Source: Tubiluchus corallicola
Taxonomy: Eukaryota; Priapulida; Priapulimorpha; Priapulimorphida; Tubiluchidae
Assembly (NCBI GenBank): GCA_030141605.1
Contig: JAQGDQ010000319.1
Location: 230,195 to 270,595 of the forward strand
DNA: 40,401 nt
Reading direction: 5' to 3'
Part shown: piece by piece, positions 19,859 to 34,376 of the stretch
Layout of the letters: the number at the start of each line of letters is the position of its first letter
Position numbering within the stretch: the stretch's first letter is position 1
Program-made: the position numbers and the translations under genes
Notes under the pieces: model-generated
The model's database searches: none
What the model saw: only the letters and a program-made list of their open reading frames with translations
Told to the model about the DNA's origin: nothing

Positions 19859-20265
19859 ATGAACAAGAAATTTTTGAAAGAAAGAGGATCAATCTTGAGA
19901 CTAAAATCAAAAATCTTTGATGCACTTGTGAAAACTGTGTTTCTCTACGACTCAGAATTGTGGACAATTAAGGCACATGACAAGTCAGAAGTAGATGTAT
20001 TTCAAAGAAGAAACTACAGGAACAACCTAGGAAAAAAGAAAGTATCAAACCAGGACCTGTAGAACAAAATTAAGGCAGCAATCACACTCAAGAATGGACC
20101 GTTTAAAATCAAGAGGACAAGTTAAAAGTAGTTAGGACGTGTGTCTACGACTACCAGATGTCAAACTTGACAGTCCATTAAAATTAGTTTTCAGAGAAGA
20201 TCTGGAGAAAAAAGAAACTGCAAGGAGGACAGCTGCTGGCTTACACCAATTTCATCCCAAAAAAC
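19859..20265 (+). pseudogene. Fossil of a LINE reverse transcriptase C-terminus
   Basis: Conceptual translation at 19860-20059 reads LKSKIFDALVKTVFLYDSEL then WTIKAHDKSEVDVFQRRNYR and a stop. This resembles the LY..S/L..ALLYGCETWT....(R)LDVFQRRCLRRIL region after the RT domain of many invertebrate non-LTR retrotransposons. Downstream, in a shifted frame, CLRLPDVKLDSPLKLVFRED resembles the following GHV.R.PD.RLPK segment. Stops and frameshifts show it is dead. Confidence 0.6.
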
Positions 20266-20411
20266 TTGATCATCACACCACTAAACATCAAAAATACGGC
20301 GCAGTTGGAAGTTCCGTGTGACAGGGCAGCGTGGTCCAAAGTGATCGCTAGAGGGCGTATCACTCCAGAAATGAAGTGGAATAATTTGTTGATGAGCTTG
20401 AATAGGTATGA

Positions 20412-20754
20412 AACATGATCGTGGTGTAGCACACATGATCGTGGTGTAGCACATATGATCGTGGTATAGCACATATGATCGTGGTGTAGCGCACATGATC
20501 GTGGTGTAGCATACATGATCGTGGTGTAGCACACATGATCGTGGAGTAGCACACATGATCGTGGTGTAGCACACAGGATCGTGGTGTAGCACACATGATC
20601 GTGGTATAGCACACATGATCGTGGTGTAGCACACATGATCGTGGTGTAGCACACATGATCGTGGTGTAACACACATGATCGTGGTGTAGCACACATGATC
20701 GTGCTGTAGCACACATGATCGAGATGTAGCGCACATGATCGTGGTGTAGCACAC
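20412..20754. repeat. 20-bp minisatellite
   Basis: About 17 copies of ACACATGATCGTGGTGTAGC. All three minus-strand frames remain open across it and are not genes. It lies between the LINE fossil and family B copy 2. Confidence 0.97.
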
Positions 20755-20767
20755 AATAAGGAGATAA

Positions 20768-21010
20768 GGGATAAGAAAGGGGGTACCTAAAGTAGGTTTC
20801 AGAAAATCGCTTTCAGTAAAAATTTATATTACTTTACAGCAATTTTATGCACATAGCGTAATCTTGTTAAAAGGATTTTTTGTTTGTTTTCATTTAAAAT
20901 TTCCCGCGACATTGTTCCGACGGCGCCATAACATGGTGTCACCTACGCACAACGTAAATCAGAGGAAGAAAAGGAAATGTTAAATTATGACCCAAAAAAA
21001 TTTCCATGCA
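20768..21010. repeat. Dispersed repeat family B, copy 2
   Basis: Counterpart of 15341-15586; TGACGTCA of that copy is mutated here (TGGTGTCAC). Confidence 0.75.
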
Positions 21011-21285
21011 AAATTATACTATATTTTTTTCAACAACTGATAAATCTTGTACTATTGAACGTGTACTTAGTACTTATGCTTATTACGTATTAGTAAAAAA
21101 ACCTACTATTAACAGCATTATACTAATAAGTACTTCAATATCACACTTAATATTATTAAATAGTGAAAAGTAACATTTTAGTCAGGTAGAAACCTACCAT
21201 TCTGTCAAAGCTGATATCCTCTGTGCATTCACAGCTTCATACTACATATTACCACGATAATTATTTAAATCTGTTAGAATTTCAC

Positions 21286-21782
21286 AAACGTGCACTAACT
21301 CTAAGCTAATTTTCATAGCACTAAATCATTGGGTAACTCGGATTTCTGATTGGCTAAATCACCCATGCGCACTGTGGTTCTTAACTACATACTATGAATA
21401 AATGGCACAGAACGTGGACTTCGTCTAACTCTAAGCTAATTGTCATGGGACTAAATCATTGGGTAACTCGGATTTCTCATTGGATAAATCACGCATGCGC
21501 ACTGTAGTTCTCAACTACATACTATGAATAAATGGCACACAACGTGCACTAACTCTAAGCTAATTGTCATAGGATTAAATCATTGGGTAACTCGGATTTC
21601 TCATTGGATAAATCACGCATGCGCACTGTAGTTCTTAACTACATACAAGAATAAATGGCACACAACGTGCACTAACTCTAAGCTAATTGTCATGGGACTA
21701 AATCATTGGATAACTCGAATTTCTCATTGGATAAATCACGCATGCGCACTGTAGTTCTTAACAACATACTATGAATAAATGG
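21286..21782. repeat. About 124-bp tandem repeat, four copies
   Basis: Units share CTAACTCTAAGCTAATT, AAATCATTGGGTAACTCG, GCATGCGCACTGT and GAATAAATGGCAC. CTAAGC recurs at 21301, 21431, 21555 and 21678. Each unit includes a GCGCACTGT box and an AATAAA. Confidence 0.9.
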
Positions 21783-22149
21783 ACTGAAATGCATACAATA
21801 AATTTTCATAAAATTTCGTAACCCAAAAATCTTGATTAGATAATGTTGTTTTAACAAAGTGCCCTACGCATAGAGTATTTACACGTGACCAGAGACGAGA
21901 CTACGCATAGCCTACTTACATGCATTCCAGGTTTCACACCTGGAATAGCTCCCGTTGGACGAGTTTCAAACAACAAAAAGGTGACGTCGTTCCGTACAGC
22001 AGCTTTTATTCTTTGCATGACTGTGTACAGCGTAAACCGATTTCTGCTTTACACAGTTGGTGCCCTAAATTATCACTGCTATTCCGTACTGCATGTAACT
22101 CGAACTGTCTTGTAGCAAAATCAACTTTTGTAAAACTTATTCTCTCTCA

Positions 22150-22173
22150 TACACACTCATGCGCACACACACT

Positions 22174-22217
<44 letters not shown>

Positions 22218-22231
22218 CACACAAACACACT

Positions 22232-22271
<40 letters not shown>

Positions 22272-22353
22272 AACACACTCACACACACACACACACACAC
22301 GCACGCACACACACACACACTCACACACGCGCGCACACACACACACACACTAA

Positions 22354-22386
<33 letters not shown>

Positions 22387-22460
22387 ACACACACTCACAC
22401 ACACACACAAACACACACACACACTCACGCACACACACACACACACACACGCGCGCGCAC
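22150..22460. repeat. (CA)n microsatellite with interruptions
   Basis: About 310 bp of CA dinucleotides interrupted by AAAC, CTCA and GCGC. His/Thr and Cys/Val frames across it are not genes. Confidence 0.97.
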
Positions 22461-23035
22461 ATCTATGTGAATGACTGTTTTATTAGTGTGAAGCTATTAT
22501 ACAGTTACCTGACCTTCAACAGTTACTGAAAGCTCATTATCGTAAAGTAGATCAAAGCAAAACCGGATTCAATCTTAAACTGCAGGTCAAAACGATCTAC
22601 TCTTTAAAATATTGAAAGTAAACATACTATTTTTTTCGAAAATGACTTACGTGAAAGGATTATTACCACACAAACACAATTTCACGTCCATGCCACTAGT
22701 TCTTCTATGTTACATGCATTTCAATATTTGCTAAGCGGGCACTAGCGCCTGCAATTCGCATTGTACAAAAACACGTGCACAAAATCTCAGTTCAGTTGTG
22801 TTAGTTTGTGACGAACTATACACGTTACAGAGCTCATGCGTGAGCACAGCGGTAAATTTGAAATTTGAATTTTTATCCTAAAACTTGCCTAATTTTATTA
22901 CGATACACTGAATATCTTGCAATAGTACCGTGCTTTTCGCTAAATGTAGTTTACCATTTTGTGAAATGTACCATTTTAATATAATGCTATGCTCCACATT
23001 TGCTGGAAAATGTAATTGCATTTCTAAAATTCGTA
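22461..23035. other. Unique sequence left of the Helitron complex
   Basis: No gene or repeat recognised. It ends at an ATT/GTT microsatellite (23036-23074) that served as an insertion site. Confidence 0.5.
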
Positions 23036-23128
23036 TTATTATTATTATTATTGTTGTTGTTGTTGTTATTATTATCTATACTCTTATATTAATATTCTTG
23101 GTATGGGCTTAATATATTTATTTATATA

Positions 23129-23920
23129 CTAGCAAAGGCCCCGCAAAAGATTTTGCGTATAAATACACGTGTAATCAATAATACGCGAACATTCTACCTA
23201 GTCCTCATTTATAACACAAAGCCCGTAACATCCTGCCTACTGTTTGTTTACTTACCTAACGCAAAGCAGCTTTTACTGAATTAAAGTTAAAAGTTTATAG
23301 ACAGAGTATAATGGATTACGTCACAACAATGGCATTCCGTCAGCAGTTTTCTAAGTGAAAATTGCCGAAAATAGAACTCCTAATTAACTCGCCAGTACTC
23401 CTCTCGGTGGACCTGCCCTAAAATATAACCCACATCATCGTGTAGCCCTGTCCTTCCTCTTTCTGATGAGCCGTATATCTCCTTCCGAGAGTCCCACCGG
23501 GCGCCGCTAGAACATTTTTCCCGCAGGCTGTTTGGTCAAAATTACGAAAAAATCGCGAGTTGGGTCCGGGAAAACGCCCGTTACGGGACACCGTGGCCCT
23601 CTCGCGAATTCTAAATAGGCCTATGACACCCATCGCTGAACGGGCTATCTATCCATACCCAGCACCACCCTCGGCCCGTTCCCGTTCTCTACATCTCAGG
23701 CGTATAACTTTTGCAAAAAAACGGCCGAAAAATGGCCATTTTTGGAGGTTTTTCGCCCCCCGTTCCTCGCGGTGGGCCCCATTCGAAAAATAAGCCCCCA
23801 ATGAGACGACACTAGATCGAGACCTTTCGTTTGATACATAGATCGCCGCAAATGGTGCCCTCGTCGAAGCTGTAGCCTCGAATCTTATATATATACCAAG
23901 AATATTAATATAATAGTAGA
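23129..23920 (-). mobile_element. Helitron-like element H1 (nested in H2)
   Basis: On the minus strand it runs from TCTACTATTATATTAATATT (5' end at 23920) to the hairpin-like CGCAAAATCTTTTGCGG (here slightly mutated) and GGCCTTTGCTAG (3' end at 23129). The flanking bases are A at 23128 and T at 23921, an exact A|T insertion without target duplication, inside the TA-rich 5' region of H2. Confidence 0.8.
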
Positions 23921-24844
23921 TATATATATATATATAAGATTCGAGGCTACAGCTCCGACGAGGGCACCATTTGGGGCGATCTATATATCAAACGAAAGGC
24001 CTCGATCAAGTGTCGTGTCATTGATGGTTTATTTTTCGAATTGGGCCCACCGGGAGGAGGGGGAGGCGAAAAAAACCCCAAAAATGGCCCTTTTTCGCCC
24101 GTTTTTTGTAAAAGTTATACGGCTGAGATGTAGAGAACGGGAACGGGCCGAGGCGTGTGCTGGGTATGGATAGATAGCCCGTTCAGCGGTGGGTGTAGTA
24201 GGCATATTTAGAATTCCCGAGAGGGCCAGGGCGCCCCGCAACGGGCGTTTTCCCGGACCCAACGCGCGATTTTTTCGAAATTTTGACCAAACAGCATGCG
24301 GGAAAAACGTTCTAGCGACGCCTGGTGGGACTCTCGGAAGGAGATATATAGCTCTTTACAAAGAGGAAGGACAGGGCTACACGATGATGTGGGATATATT
24401 TTAGGGCAGGTCCACCGAGAGGAGTATCAACGAGTTAGTTAGGAGTTCTATTTTCGGCAATTTTCACTTAGAAAATTGCTGACGCAAAGGCATTGTTGTG
24501 ACGTCATCCATTGTACTCTGTCTATAATCTTATAACTTTAATTCAGTAAAAGCTGCTACGGGTTTGCGTTAGTTAAACAAACAGTAGGCATGATGTTACG
24601 GGCTTTGTGTTATAAATGTGGACTAGGTAGGATGTTCGCGTATTATTGATTACATGTGTATTTATACGCAAAATCTTTTGCGGGGCCTTTGCTATTTATT
24701 ATATTATAGCACATAGTTTCAACTTTGTGAAAAATGTTTGGAATGGTTTTGTTGTAATGCTGTGCTGTTGGTGCTTGTGCTATAGGTGTTGTCATCGTTG
24801 CCATCATCATCATCATCATCATCATCAACATCATGATCACCACG

Positions 24845-25755
24845 TGAGGTGGTGGATTTAATGTGGTGTGGTGGTGGTGTGCTTTGTGTGTTGTGCTATG
24901 GATGGTGTGGTGGGGTGATAGGGTGTGTGGGGTGTGGTGTGGGTAGTGTGGTATGGTGTGTGGGTGGTGCGGTGTGGTGTGGTGCAGTGGTATGGTGTGG
25001 TGCAGTGTGGTGTGATGTGGTGGAGTCGTATGGTGTGGTTGGTGTGGTGTGGTATGTGGGTCGTGCGGTGTGCTGCAGTGGTATGTTGTGGTGCGGTGTG
25101 GTGTGATGTGGTGGAGTGGTATGGTGTGGGTGGTGTGGTGTGTAGGTGGGTGGGTGGTGTGGTGCAGTGTGGTGTTATGGTGTGGTGCTGTGCAGTGTGA
25201 TGTGGTGGAGTATTATGGTGTGGGTGGTGTGGTGTGTGGGTGGTGCAATGCAGTGGTATGGTGTGGTGCAGTGTGGTGTGATGTGGTGGAGTCGGATGGT
25301 GTGGGTGGTGTGGTGTGGTGTGTGGGTGGTGCGGTGTGCTGCAGCGGTATGGTGTGGTGTGGTGTGGTGTGTAGGTGGTGTGGTGCAGTGTGGTGTGGTG
25401 CTGTGCCGTGTGGTGCAGTGTGGTGTTATGGTGTGGTGCTGTGCGGTGTGATGTGGTGGAGTATTATGGTGTGTGTGGTGTGGTGTGTGGGTGGTGCAGT
25501 GGTATGGTGTGGTGCAGTGTGGTGTGATGTGGTGGAGTGGTATGGTGTGGGTAGTGTGGTGTGTAGGTGGTATGGTGTGGCGCGGTGTGGTGTGATGTGG
25601 TGGAGTGGTATGGTGTGGGTGGTGTGGTGTGTAGGTGGGTGGGTGGTGTGGTGCAGTGTGGTGTTATATTGTGGTGCTGTGCGGTGTGATGTGGTGGAGT
25701 GGTATGGTGTGGTGCAGTGTTGTGTGATGAGGTGGAGTGGTGTGGTGTGGGTTTT
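24845..25755 (+). repeat. GGTGT-type satellite, copy in H2
   Basis: About 900 bp of TGGTG/TGGTGT variants with recurring blocks such as GATGTGGTGGAGT, GTGGTGCAGTG and GTGTGTAGGTGGGTGG. It lies between the bypassed and the final 3' hairpin of the element. Cys/Val/Trp-rich frames on it are not genes. Confidence 0.95.
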
Positions 25756-25798
25756 GTGTTGATTTGTGCACAAAATTCTTTTTGTGGGGTTTGGCTAG

Positions 25799-25930
<132 letters not shown>

Positions 25931-27906
25931 ATACGTCACTGGCGAGTCGAACGTTGGTCAGCAATTCAATTAGTAAACTTAGTTATTAGCTAGCCAGTCA
26001 ACTAGCCGACAAACCGAAGAAGAAAACAAGCAAGCAACCAATCAACCAATAAACCAAACAACAACAACAACAAAAACTAACAAACAGGACAGAATCTGCC
26101 ATTTGGGAATCTCATTTTTGGAAGAAATTTATTTGGATATCTTTTTTCAGCGATGCTTGAAAAAACCAAATCAAAGTGTATCGTCATGTGTTGTGAAACT
26201 TTAGGCTTTCTGCTAAAGGTGGCACCAACTGGCACCAATTAATGCCGAAATGTCCAAGTTCAGCTTTTTCCAATTGTTGAATGCTGTCAGTGATCGTTGG
26301 TGCAAGGCTGATAACGATTACATGATGCTCATGTGATTGGTACATTCACATATTTACGAATTTAAAACTGTCATAATAGGGCGCTACTTTCTGACCATTT
26401 CAGTCTCAGCAAAATAAGAAACATGCGGAACTTCTTTTTCATTTAAAGATATAAAGATACGTTTATTGCAGACCGTTGACATGAATCATTGACGAATCTC
26501 TAAGGGTTAGGCTTCTAGTAAACGAGAACTTATTCTACTGATGACATTGCGTGCGCGTGATAGTCCCAAAGGTGTACAGGATAATGCAACTTAATCGCCA
26601 CTTTTATTACTATCTGTAATAATATCATCAGTGATAATAAGGATTACGTATATTGAATGCATGTACAGAAGCGTTTATTGGTCCTGAGACTCTAGCATTA
26701 TTATTAATGGGCGATAATTATAAATTGTCTCTATACTTGCATGTATATAAACTGTTAATGATGAACAGTCAAGCAAAGTGAAACATTACACGCACATGAC
26801 AGTCTCGTATATCAGTAATGATTAATAATAACACGCCTGAATTGGGTAGCAATTAATCAGCCTAACTTTTATATATAGCACTTATTAATGCTATAAGACT
26901 TACAGAACATAAATAGCAACTTTTGTACCAAATGCAGCGTTCTGTTACATACTGCATTGTATTCAAAACATATATAACCACCGGAAATCTTGAACCGGAC
27001 ATGCGCGTACATCCTAGAGGGACCGGTGTGGTGTTTGAGGGTGCTGGCGTGTCACCCTTATAACATTTACAGAGGGGACATCATGTATTTTGCCCCCCCC
27101 CCAATTTTTAGTTACTAAACCCTAGGTCATTACATCATTCAATCTAATTTTCTCATGTAATCTAAGGAAAATACGTAGAGATCACGAAGTCGTGGCTTCA
27201 GAGACTTTTAACACGCAAGCATTCGTTTAGTATCGCATAGTTGTAAGTTTCAGCGTTCAGTTGGTTTTCGCTCGCAGTCTATAATCCAGCTACATCAGAT
27301 GCAAAAATACATCTCTTCAATTTATGGAAAATTGCAAATCCAAACAAATAAAAGCCACAATATTCATAGACTATTCGCATTGACTATCCGATTTCTATTA
27401 TCCTTATACTTTTAACAAGCTAGGATTTTGAAATGCCTCTATTATAATCAATAATAGAATAAATTATTTAAACATTTCTGGTTAAGTTATCACTATGCCG
27501 GCCAAATATGAACAATGGAATGATTAATTCTACTAAAACTGCCTTTCCTGCGGGACCTACAAACCTCACTCTGTCAGTGCCGTCGCGCTCATCCCCCTCT
27601 CCAGGCTCTCTCCGCTTTTCAAAAGTGATTTGCACGCGTGGAACCAGAAATCTTTGATTCAAATATAACATTTTAAACAACGTAGAAATCGTTCTAGAGA
27701 ATAGGGACTATACTTCAGTGTAATTTATTTTTTATTTATTTATTTATTTATATCATTGTGGCAACTTAGAGTGAAGTGATTTCAGTTTTCTTTGTTGCAC
27801 TTAATTACGAATTATTAAGTACTACTAATAATAATTATTAAGTACCAAAATACATGATATTTTACATAACGGATTATATTCCATTGGCAGTCTAGTTATT
27901 ATTATT
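25931..27906. other. Unique AT-rich spacer
   Basis: About 2 kb without a gene I can support. It contains an AAC/AACA-rich stretch (26030-26080), a C-run (27094-27104) and TTTA repeats (27728-27755). A minus-strand frame at 27468-27680 (RFLVPRVQITFEKRREPGEG) is the only possible exon, unsupported. Confidence 0.45.
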
Positions 27907-27907
27907 A

Positions 27908-30698
<2,791 letters not shown>

Positions 30699-30725
<27 letters not shown>
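30699..30725. repeat. (TTA)n between tail-to-tail elements H4 and H5
   Basis: Nine TTA units separating the 3' ends of H4 (+) and H5 (-). The same arrangement and length recurs at 33651-33677. Confidence 0.95.
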
Positions 30726-30728
<3 letters not shown>

Positions 30729-31427
30729 GCAAAGGCCCCGCAAAAAATTTTGCATATAAATACACGTATAATCAAAAATACGCAAACATCTTACATAGTC
30801 CTCATTTATAAGCCAGTAGCTTTTACTGAATTAAAGCTGTAATTTATAGACAGAGTATAAAGGCTGACGTCACGAAAATAGAACATCTAATTAACTCGTC
30901 GTCACTCCTCTTGTTGGACCTGCCCTAAAATATAGCCCACAACATCGTGTAGCCCTGTTCTTCCTCTTTCTGAAGAGCCGTATATCTCCTTCCGAGAGTC
31001 CCACCGGGCGCCGCCAGAACGTTTTTCCCGCAGGCTGTTTGGTCAAAATTACGAAAAAATCGCGAGTTGGGTCCGGGAAAACGCCCGTTACGGGACACCG
31101 TGGCCCTCTCGCGAATTCTAAATAGGCCTATGACACCCATCGCTGAACGGGCTATCTATCCATACCCAGCACCACCCTCGGCCCGTTCCCGTTCTCTACA
31201 TCTCAGGCGTATAACTTTTGCAAAAAAACGGCCGAAAAATGGCCATTTTTGGAGGTTTTTCGCCCCCCGTTCCTCGCGGTGGGCCCCATTCGAAAAATAA
31301 GCCCCCAATGAGACGACACTAGATCGAGACCTTTCGTTTGATATATAGATCGCCGCAAATGGTGCCCTCGTCGAAGCTGTAGCCTCGAATCTTATATATA
31401 TACCAAGAATATTAATATAATAGTAGA
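30726..31427 (-). mobile_element. Helitron-like element H5 (chimeric)
   Basis: 3' end CTAG at 30726-30729, 5' end TCTACTATTATATTAATATT at 31427. From the 3' end to about 31000 it matches H8; from about 31005 to the 5' end, including the junction with H6, it matches H1. This is a recombinant. Confidence 0.8.
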
Positions 31428-32684
31428 TATATATATATATATAAGATTCGAGGCTACAGCTCCGACGAGGGCACCATTTGGGGCGATCTATATATCAAAC
31501 GAAAGGTCTCGATCTAGTGTCGTGTCATTGATGGTTTATTTTTCGAATTGGGCCCACCGGGAGGAGGGGGAGGCGAAAAAAACCCCAAAAATGGCCCTTT
31601 TTCGGCCGTTTTTTGTAAAAGTTATACGGCTGAGATGTAGAGAACGGGAACGGGCCGAGGCGTGTGCTGGGTATGGATAGATAGCCCGTTCAGCGGTGGG
31701 TGTAGTAGGCATATTTAGAATTCCCGAGAGGGCCAGGGCGCCCCGCAACGGGCGTTTTCCCGGACCCAACGCGCGATTTTTTCGAAATTTTGACCAAACA
31801 GCATGCGGGAAAAACGTTCTAGCGACGCCTGGTGGGACTCTCGGAAGGAGATATATAGTTCTTTACAAAGAGGAAAGACAGGGCTACACGATGTGGGATA
31901 TATTTTAGGGCAGGTCCACCGAGAGGAGTATCAACGAGTTAGTTAGGAGTTCTATTTTCGGCAATTTTCACTTAGAAAACTGCTGACGCAAAGGCATTGT
32001 TGTGACGTCATCCATTGTACTCTGTCTATAATCTTATAACTTTAATTCAGTAAAAGCTGCTACGGGTTTGCGTTAGTTAAACAAACAGTAGGCATGATGT
32101 TACGGGCTTTGTGTTATAAATGTGGACTAGGTAGGATGTTCGCGTATTATTGATTACACGTGTATTTATACGCAAAATCTTTTGCGGGGCCTTTGCTATT
32201 TATTATATTATAGCACATAGTTTCAACTTTGTGAAAAATGTTTGGAATGGTTTTGTTGTAATGCTGTGCTGTTGGTGCTTGTGCTATAGGTGTTGTCATC
32301 GTTGCCACCATCATCATCATCATCATCATCAACATCATGATCACCACGTGAGGTGGTGGATTTAATGTGGTGTGGTGGTGGTGTGCTTTGTGTGTTGTGC
32401 TATGGATGGTGTGGTGGGGTGATAGGGTGTGTGGGGTGTGGTGTGGGTAGTGTGGTATGGTGTGTGGGTGGCGCGGTGTGGTGTGGTGGAGTGGTATGGT
32501 GTGGGTGGTGTGGTGTGTAGGTGGGTGGGTGGTGTGGTGCAGTGTGGTGTTATGGTGTGGTGCTGTGCGGTGTGATGTGGTGGAGTGGTATGGTGTGGTG
32601 CAGTGTGGTGTGATGAGGTGGAGTGGTGTGGTGTGGGTTTTGTGTTGATTTGTGCACAAAATTCTTTTTGTGGGGTTTGGCTAG
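31428..32684 (+). mobile_element. Helitron-like element H6, extended form, 5'-interrupted
   Basis: Near-identical to H2 from the TA-rich 5' region (AAGATTCG at 31443) through the bypassed hairpin (about 32171-32186, GCTATT) and captured segment. It has a much shorter satellite (about 32355-32635) and ends in the second hairpin plus CTAG at 32681-32684. Its first 50 bases are absent because H5 abuts it, as H1 abuts H2. Confidence 0.8.
32355..32635 (+). repeat. GGTGT-type satellite, short copy in H6
   Basis: About 280 bp versus 825-910 bp in H3 and H2; both edges are the same, so the middle contracted or did not expand. Confidence 0.95.
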
Positions 32685-32705
32685 TTATTATTATTATTAT
32701 TATTA

Positions 32706-32784
<79 letters not shown>
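32685..32784. repeat. (TTA)n microsatellite between H6 and H7
   Basis: Same position as 29721-29834 in the duplicated unit. Confidence 0.95.
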
Positions 32785-32785
<1 letters not shown>

Positions 32786-33649
32786 CTATACTCTTATATT
32801 AATATTCTTGGTATATTTATATATATATATATAAGATTCGAGGCTACAGCCCGGACGAGGGCACCATTTGCGGCGATCTATATATCAAACGAAAGGTCTC
32901 GATCTAGTGTCGTGCCATTGATACTTTATTTTTCGAATCGGGCCCACTGGGAGGAGGGGGGGGGGGCGAAATCCCTCCAAAATGGCCCTTTTTCGACCGT
33001 TTTTTGCAAAAAATTGCAAAAGTTATACGGCTGAGATGTAGAGAACGGGAACGGACCAAGGGTGGTCCTGGGTATGGATAGATAGCCCGTTCAGCGGTGG
33101 GTGTAGTAGGCATATTTAGAATTCCCGAGAGGGCCAGGGCGCCCCGCAACGGGCGTTTTCCCGGACCCAACTCGCGATTTTTTCGAAATTTTGACCAAAC
33201 AGCATGCGGGAAAAACGTTCTAGCGTCGCCCGGTGGGACTCTAGGAAGGAGATATGGGGCTCTTTACAAAGAGGAAGGACAGGGCTACACGATGATGTGG
33301 GCTATATGTTAGGGCAGGTCCACCGAGAGGAGTATCGACGAGTTAATTCGTGTTCTATTTTCCGCAAATTTCGACAATTTTCGCCTTAGAAAACTGCAGA
33401 CCGCATTCCATTGTGCTGACGTCATCCATTGTACTCTATAACTTTAATTCAGCAAAAAGCTGCTCTGCGTTAGATAAACAGACATACAGTAGGGATGATG
33501 TTAGGGGCTACAGGCTTTGCATTAGGTAAGTAGGCAGGATGTTACGGGCTTTACGGGCTTTGTGTTATAAATGAGGACTAGGTAGGATGTTCGCGTATTA
33601 TTGATTACACGTGGTTTTTTACGCAAAATCTTTTGCGGGGCCTTTGCTA

Positions 33650-33650
<1 letters not shown>
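32785..33650 (+). mobile_element. Helitron-like element H7, short form
   Basis: Near-identical to H4, including the private segment CTGCAGACCGCATTCCATTG. Ends hairpin plus CTAG at 33647-33650, then TTA repeats. Confidence 0.85.
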
Positions 33651-33677
<27 letters not shown>

Positions 33678-33680
<3 letters not shown>

Positions 33681-34376
33681 GCAAAGGCCCCGCAAAAAAT
33701 TTTGCATATAAATACACGTATAATCAAAAATACGCGAACATCTTACATAGTCCTCATTTATAAGCCAGTAGCTTTTACTGAATTAAAGCTGTAATTTATA
33801 GACAGAGTATAAAGGCTGACGTCACGAAAATAGAACATCTAATTAACTCGTCGTCACTCCTCTTGTTGGACCTGCCCTAAAATATAGCCCACAACATCGT
33901 GTAGCCCTGTTCTTCCTCTTTCTGAAGAGCCGTATATCTCCTTCCGAGAGTCCCACCAGGGGACGAGAACTTCCCACCAGAACGTTTTTTCTGCAGGCTG
34001 TTTGGTCAAAATTTCGAAAAATCGCGAGTTGGGTCCGGGAAAACGCCCGTTCCGGGACGCCGTGGCCCTCTCGCGAATTCTAAATATGCCTACTACACCC
34101 ATCTATCCATAACCAGCACCACCCTCGGCCCGTTCCCATTCTTCAGATCTCAGGCGTATAACTTTTGCAAAAAACGGCCGAAAAATGGTCATTTTTGGAG
34201 GTTTTTCGCCTCCCCCCATTCGTCCCGGTGGGCCCGATTCGAAAAATAAACCCCCAATGGCACGACACTAGATCGAGGCCTTTCGTTTGATGTGTAGATC
34301 GTTGCAAATGGTGCCGTCGTCGAAGTTGTAGCCTCGAATCTTATATAAATATAAATATTAAGCCCATACCAGTAGA
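33678..34376 (-). mobile_element. Helitron-like element H8
   Basis: 3' end CTAG at 33678-33681; 5' part diverged, ending near TCTACTGGTATGGGCTTAAT at 34376. More diverged from the other copies (for example GGGACGAGAACTTCCC near 33960 and missing CGCTGAACGGG). The TATGGGCTTAATAT block matches the left edge of H2 at 23104. Confidence 0.75.

Larger units (their letters stand above)
23075..25798 (+). mobile_element. Helitron-like element H2, extended form, interrupted by H1
   Basis: Left part 23075-23128 starts TCTATACTCTTATATTAATA after an A. It is interrupted by the reverse element H1 (23129-23920) and resumes at 23921 with TATATA..AAGATTCGAGGCTACAG. At 24667-24682 lies the family's 3' hairpin (CGCAAAA-TC-TTTTGCG), but it is followed by GCTATT rather than CTAG. 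The element instead continues through about 150 bp of extra sequence and the GGTGT satellite to a second hairpin (25769-25786, CACAAAA/TTTTGTG) and CTAG at 25795-25798, followed by T. A TC start, a 3' hairpin and CTAG|T are Helitron features. No Rep/helicase is encoded. Confidence 0.75.

Noticed and set aside
19859-20062. Intact protein of 67 residues
   Set aside because: Its similarity is to the C-terminal region of LINE proteins, and the remainder is frameshifted, so it is a fossil.
21885-22115. Frame of 76 codons beginning MTRDETTHSLL
   Set aside because: No recognisable domain, signal or splice partner.
24845-25770. Cys/Val/Trp-rich frames up to 237 codons, and a telomere-like reading of the GGTGT tract
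   Set aside because: Pure satellite. GGTGT is not a standard telomere repeat and the tract is internal to mobile elements.
27468-27680. Minus-strand frame reading RFLVPRVQITFEKRREPGEG
   Set aside because: Looks mildly coding and has GTGAGG and GTAGGT as possible donors, but there is no recognised domain, no partner exon and no clear acceptor.
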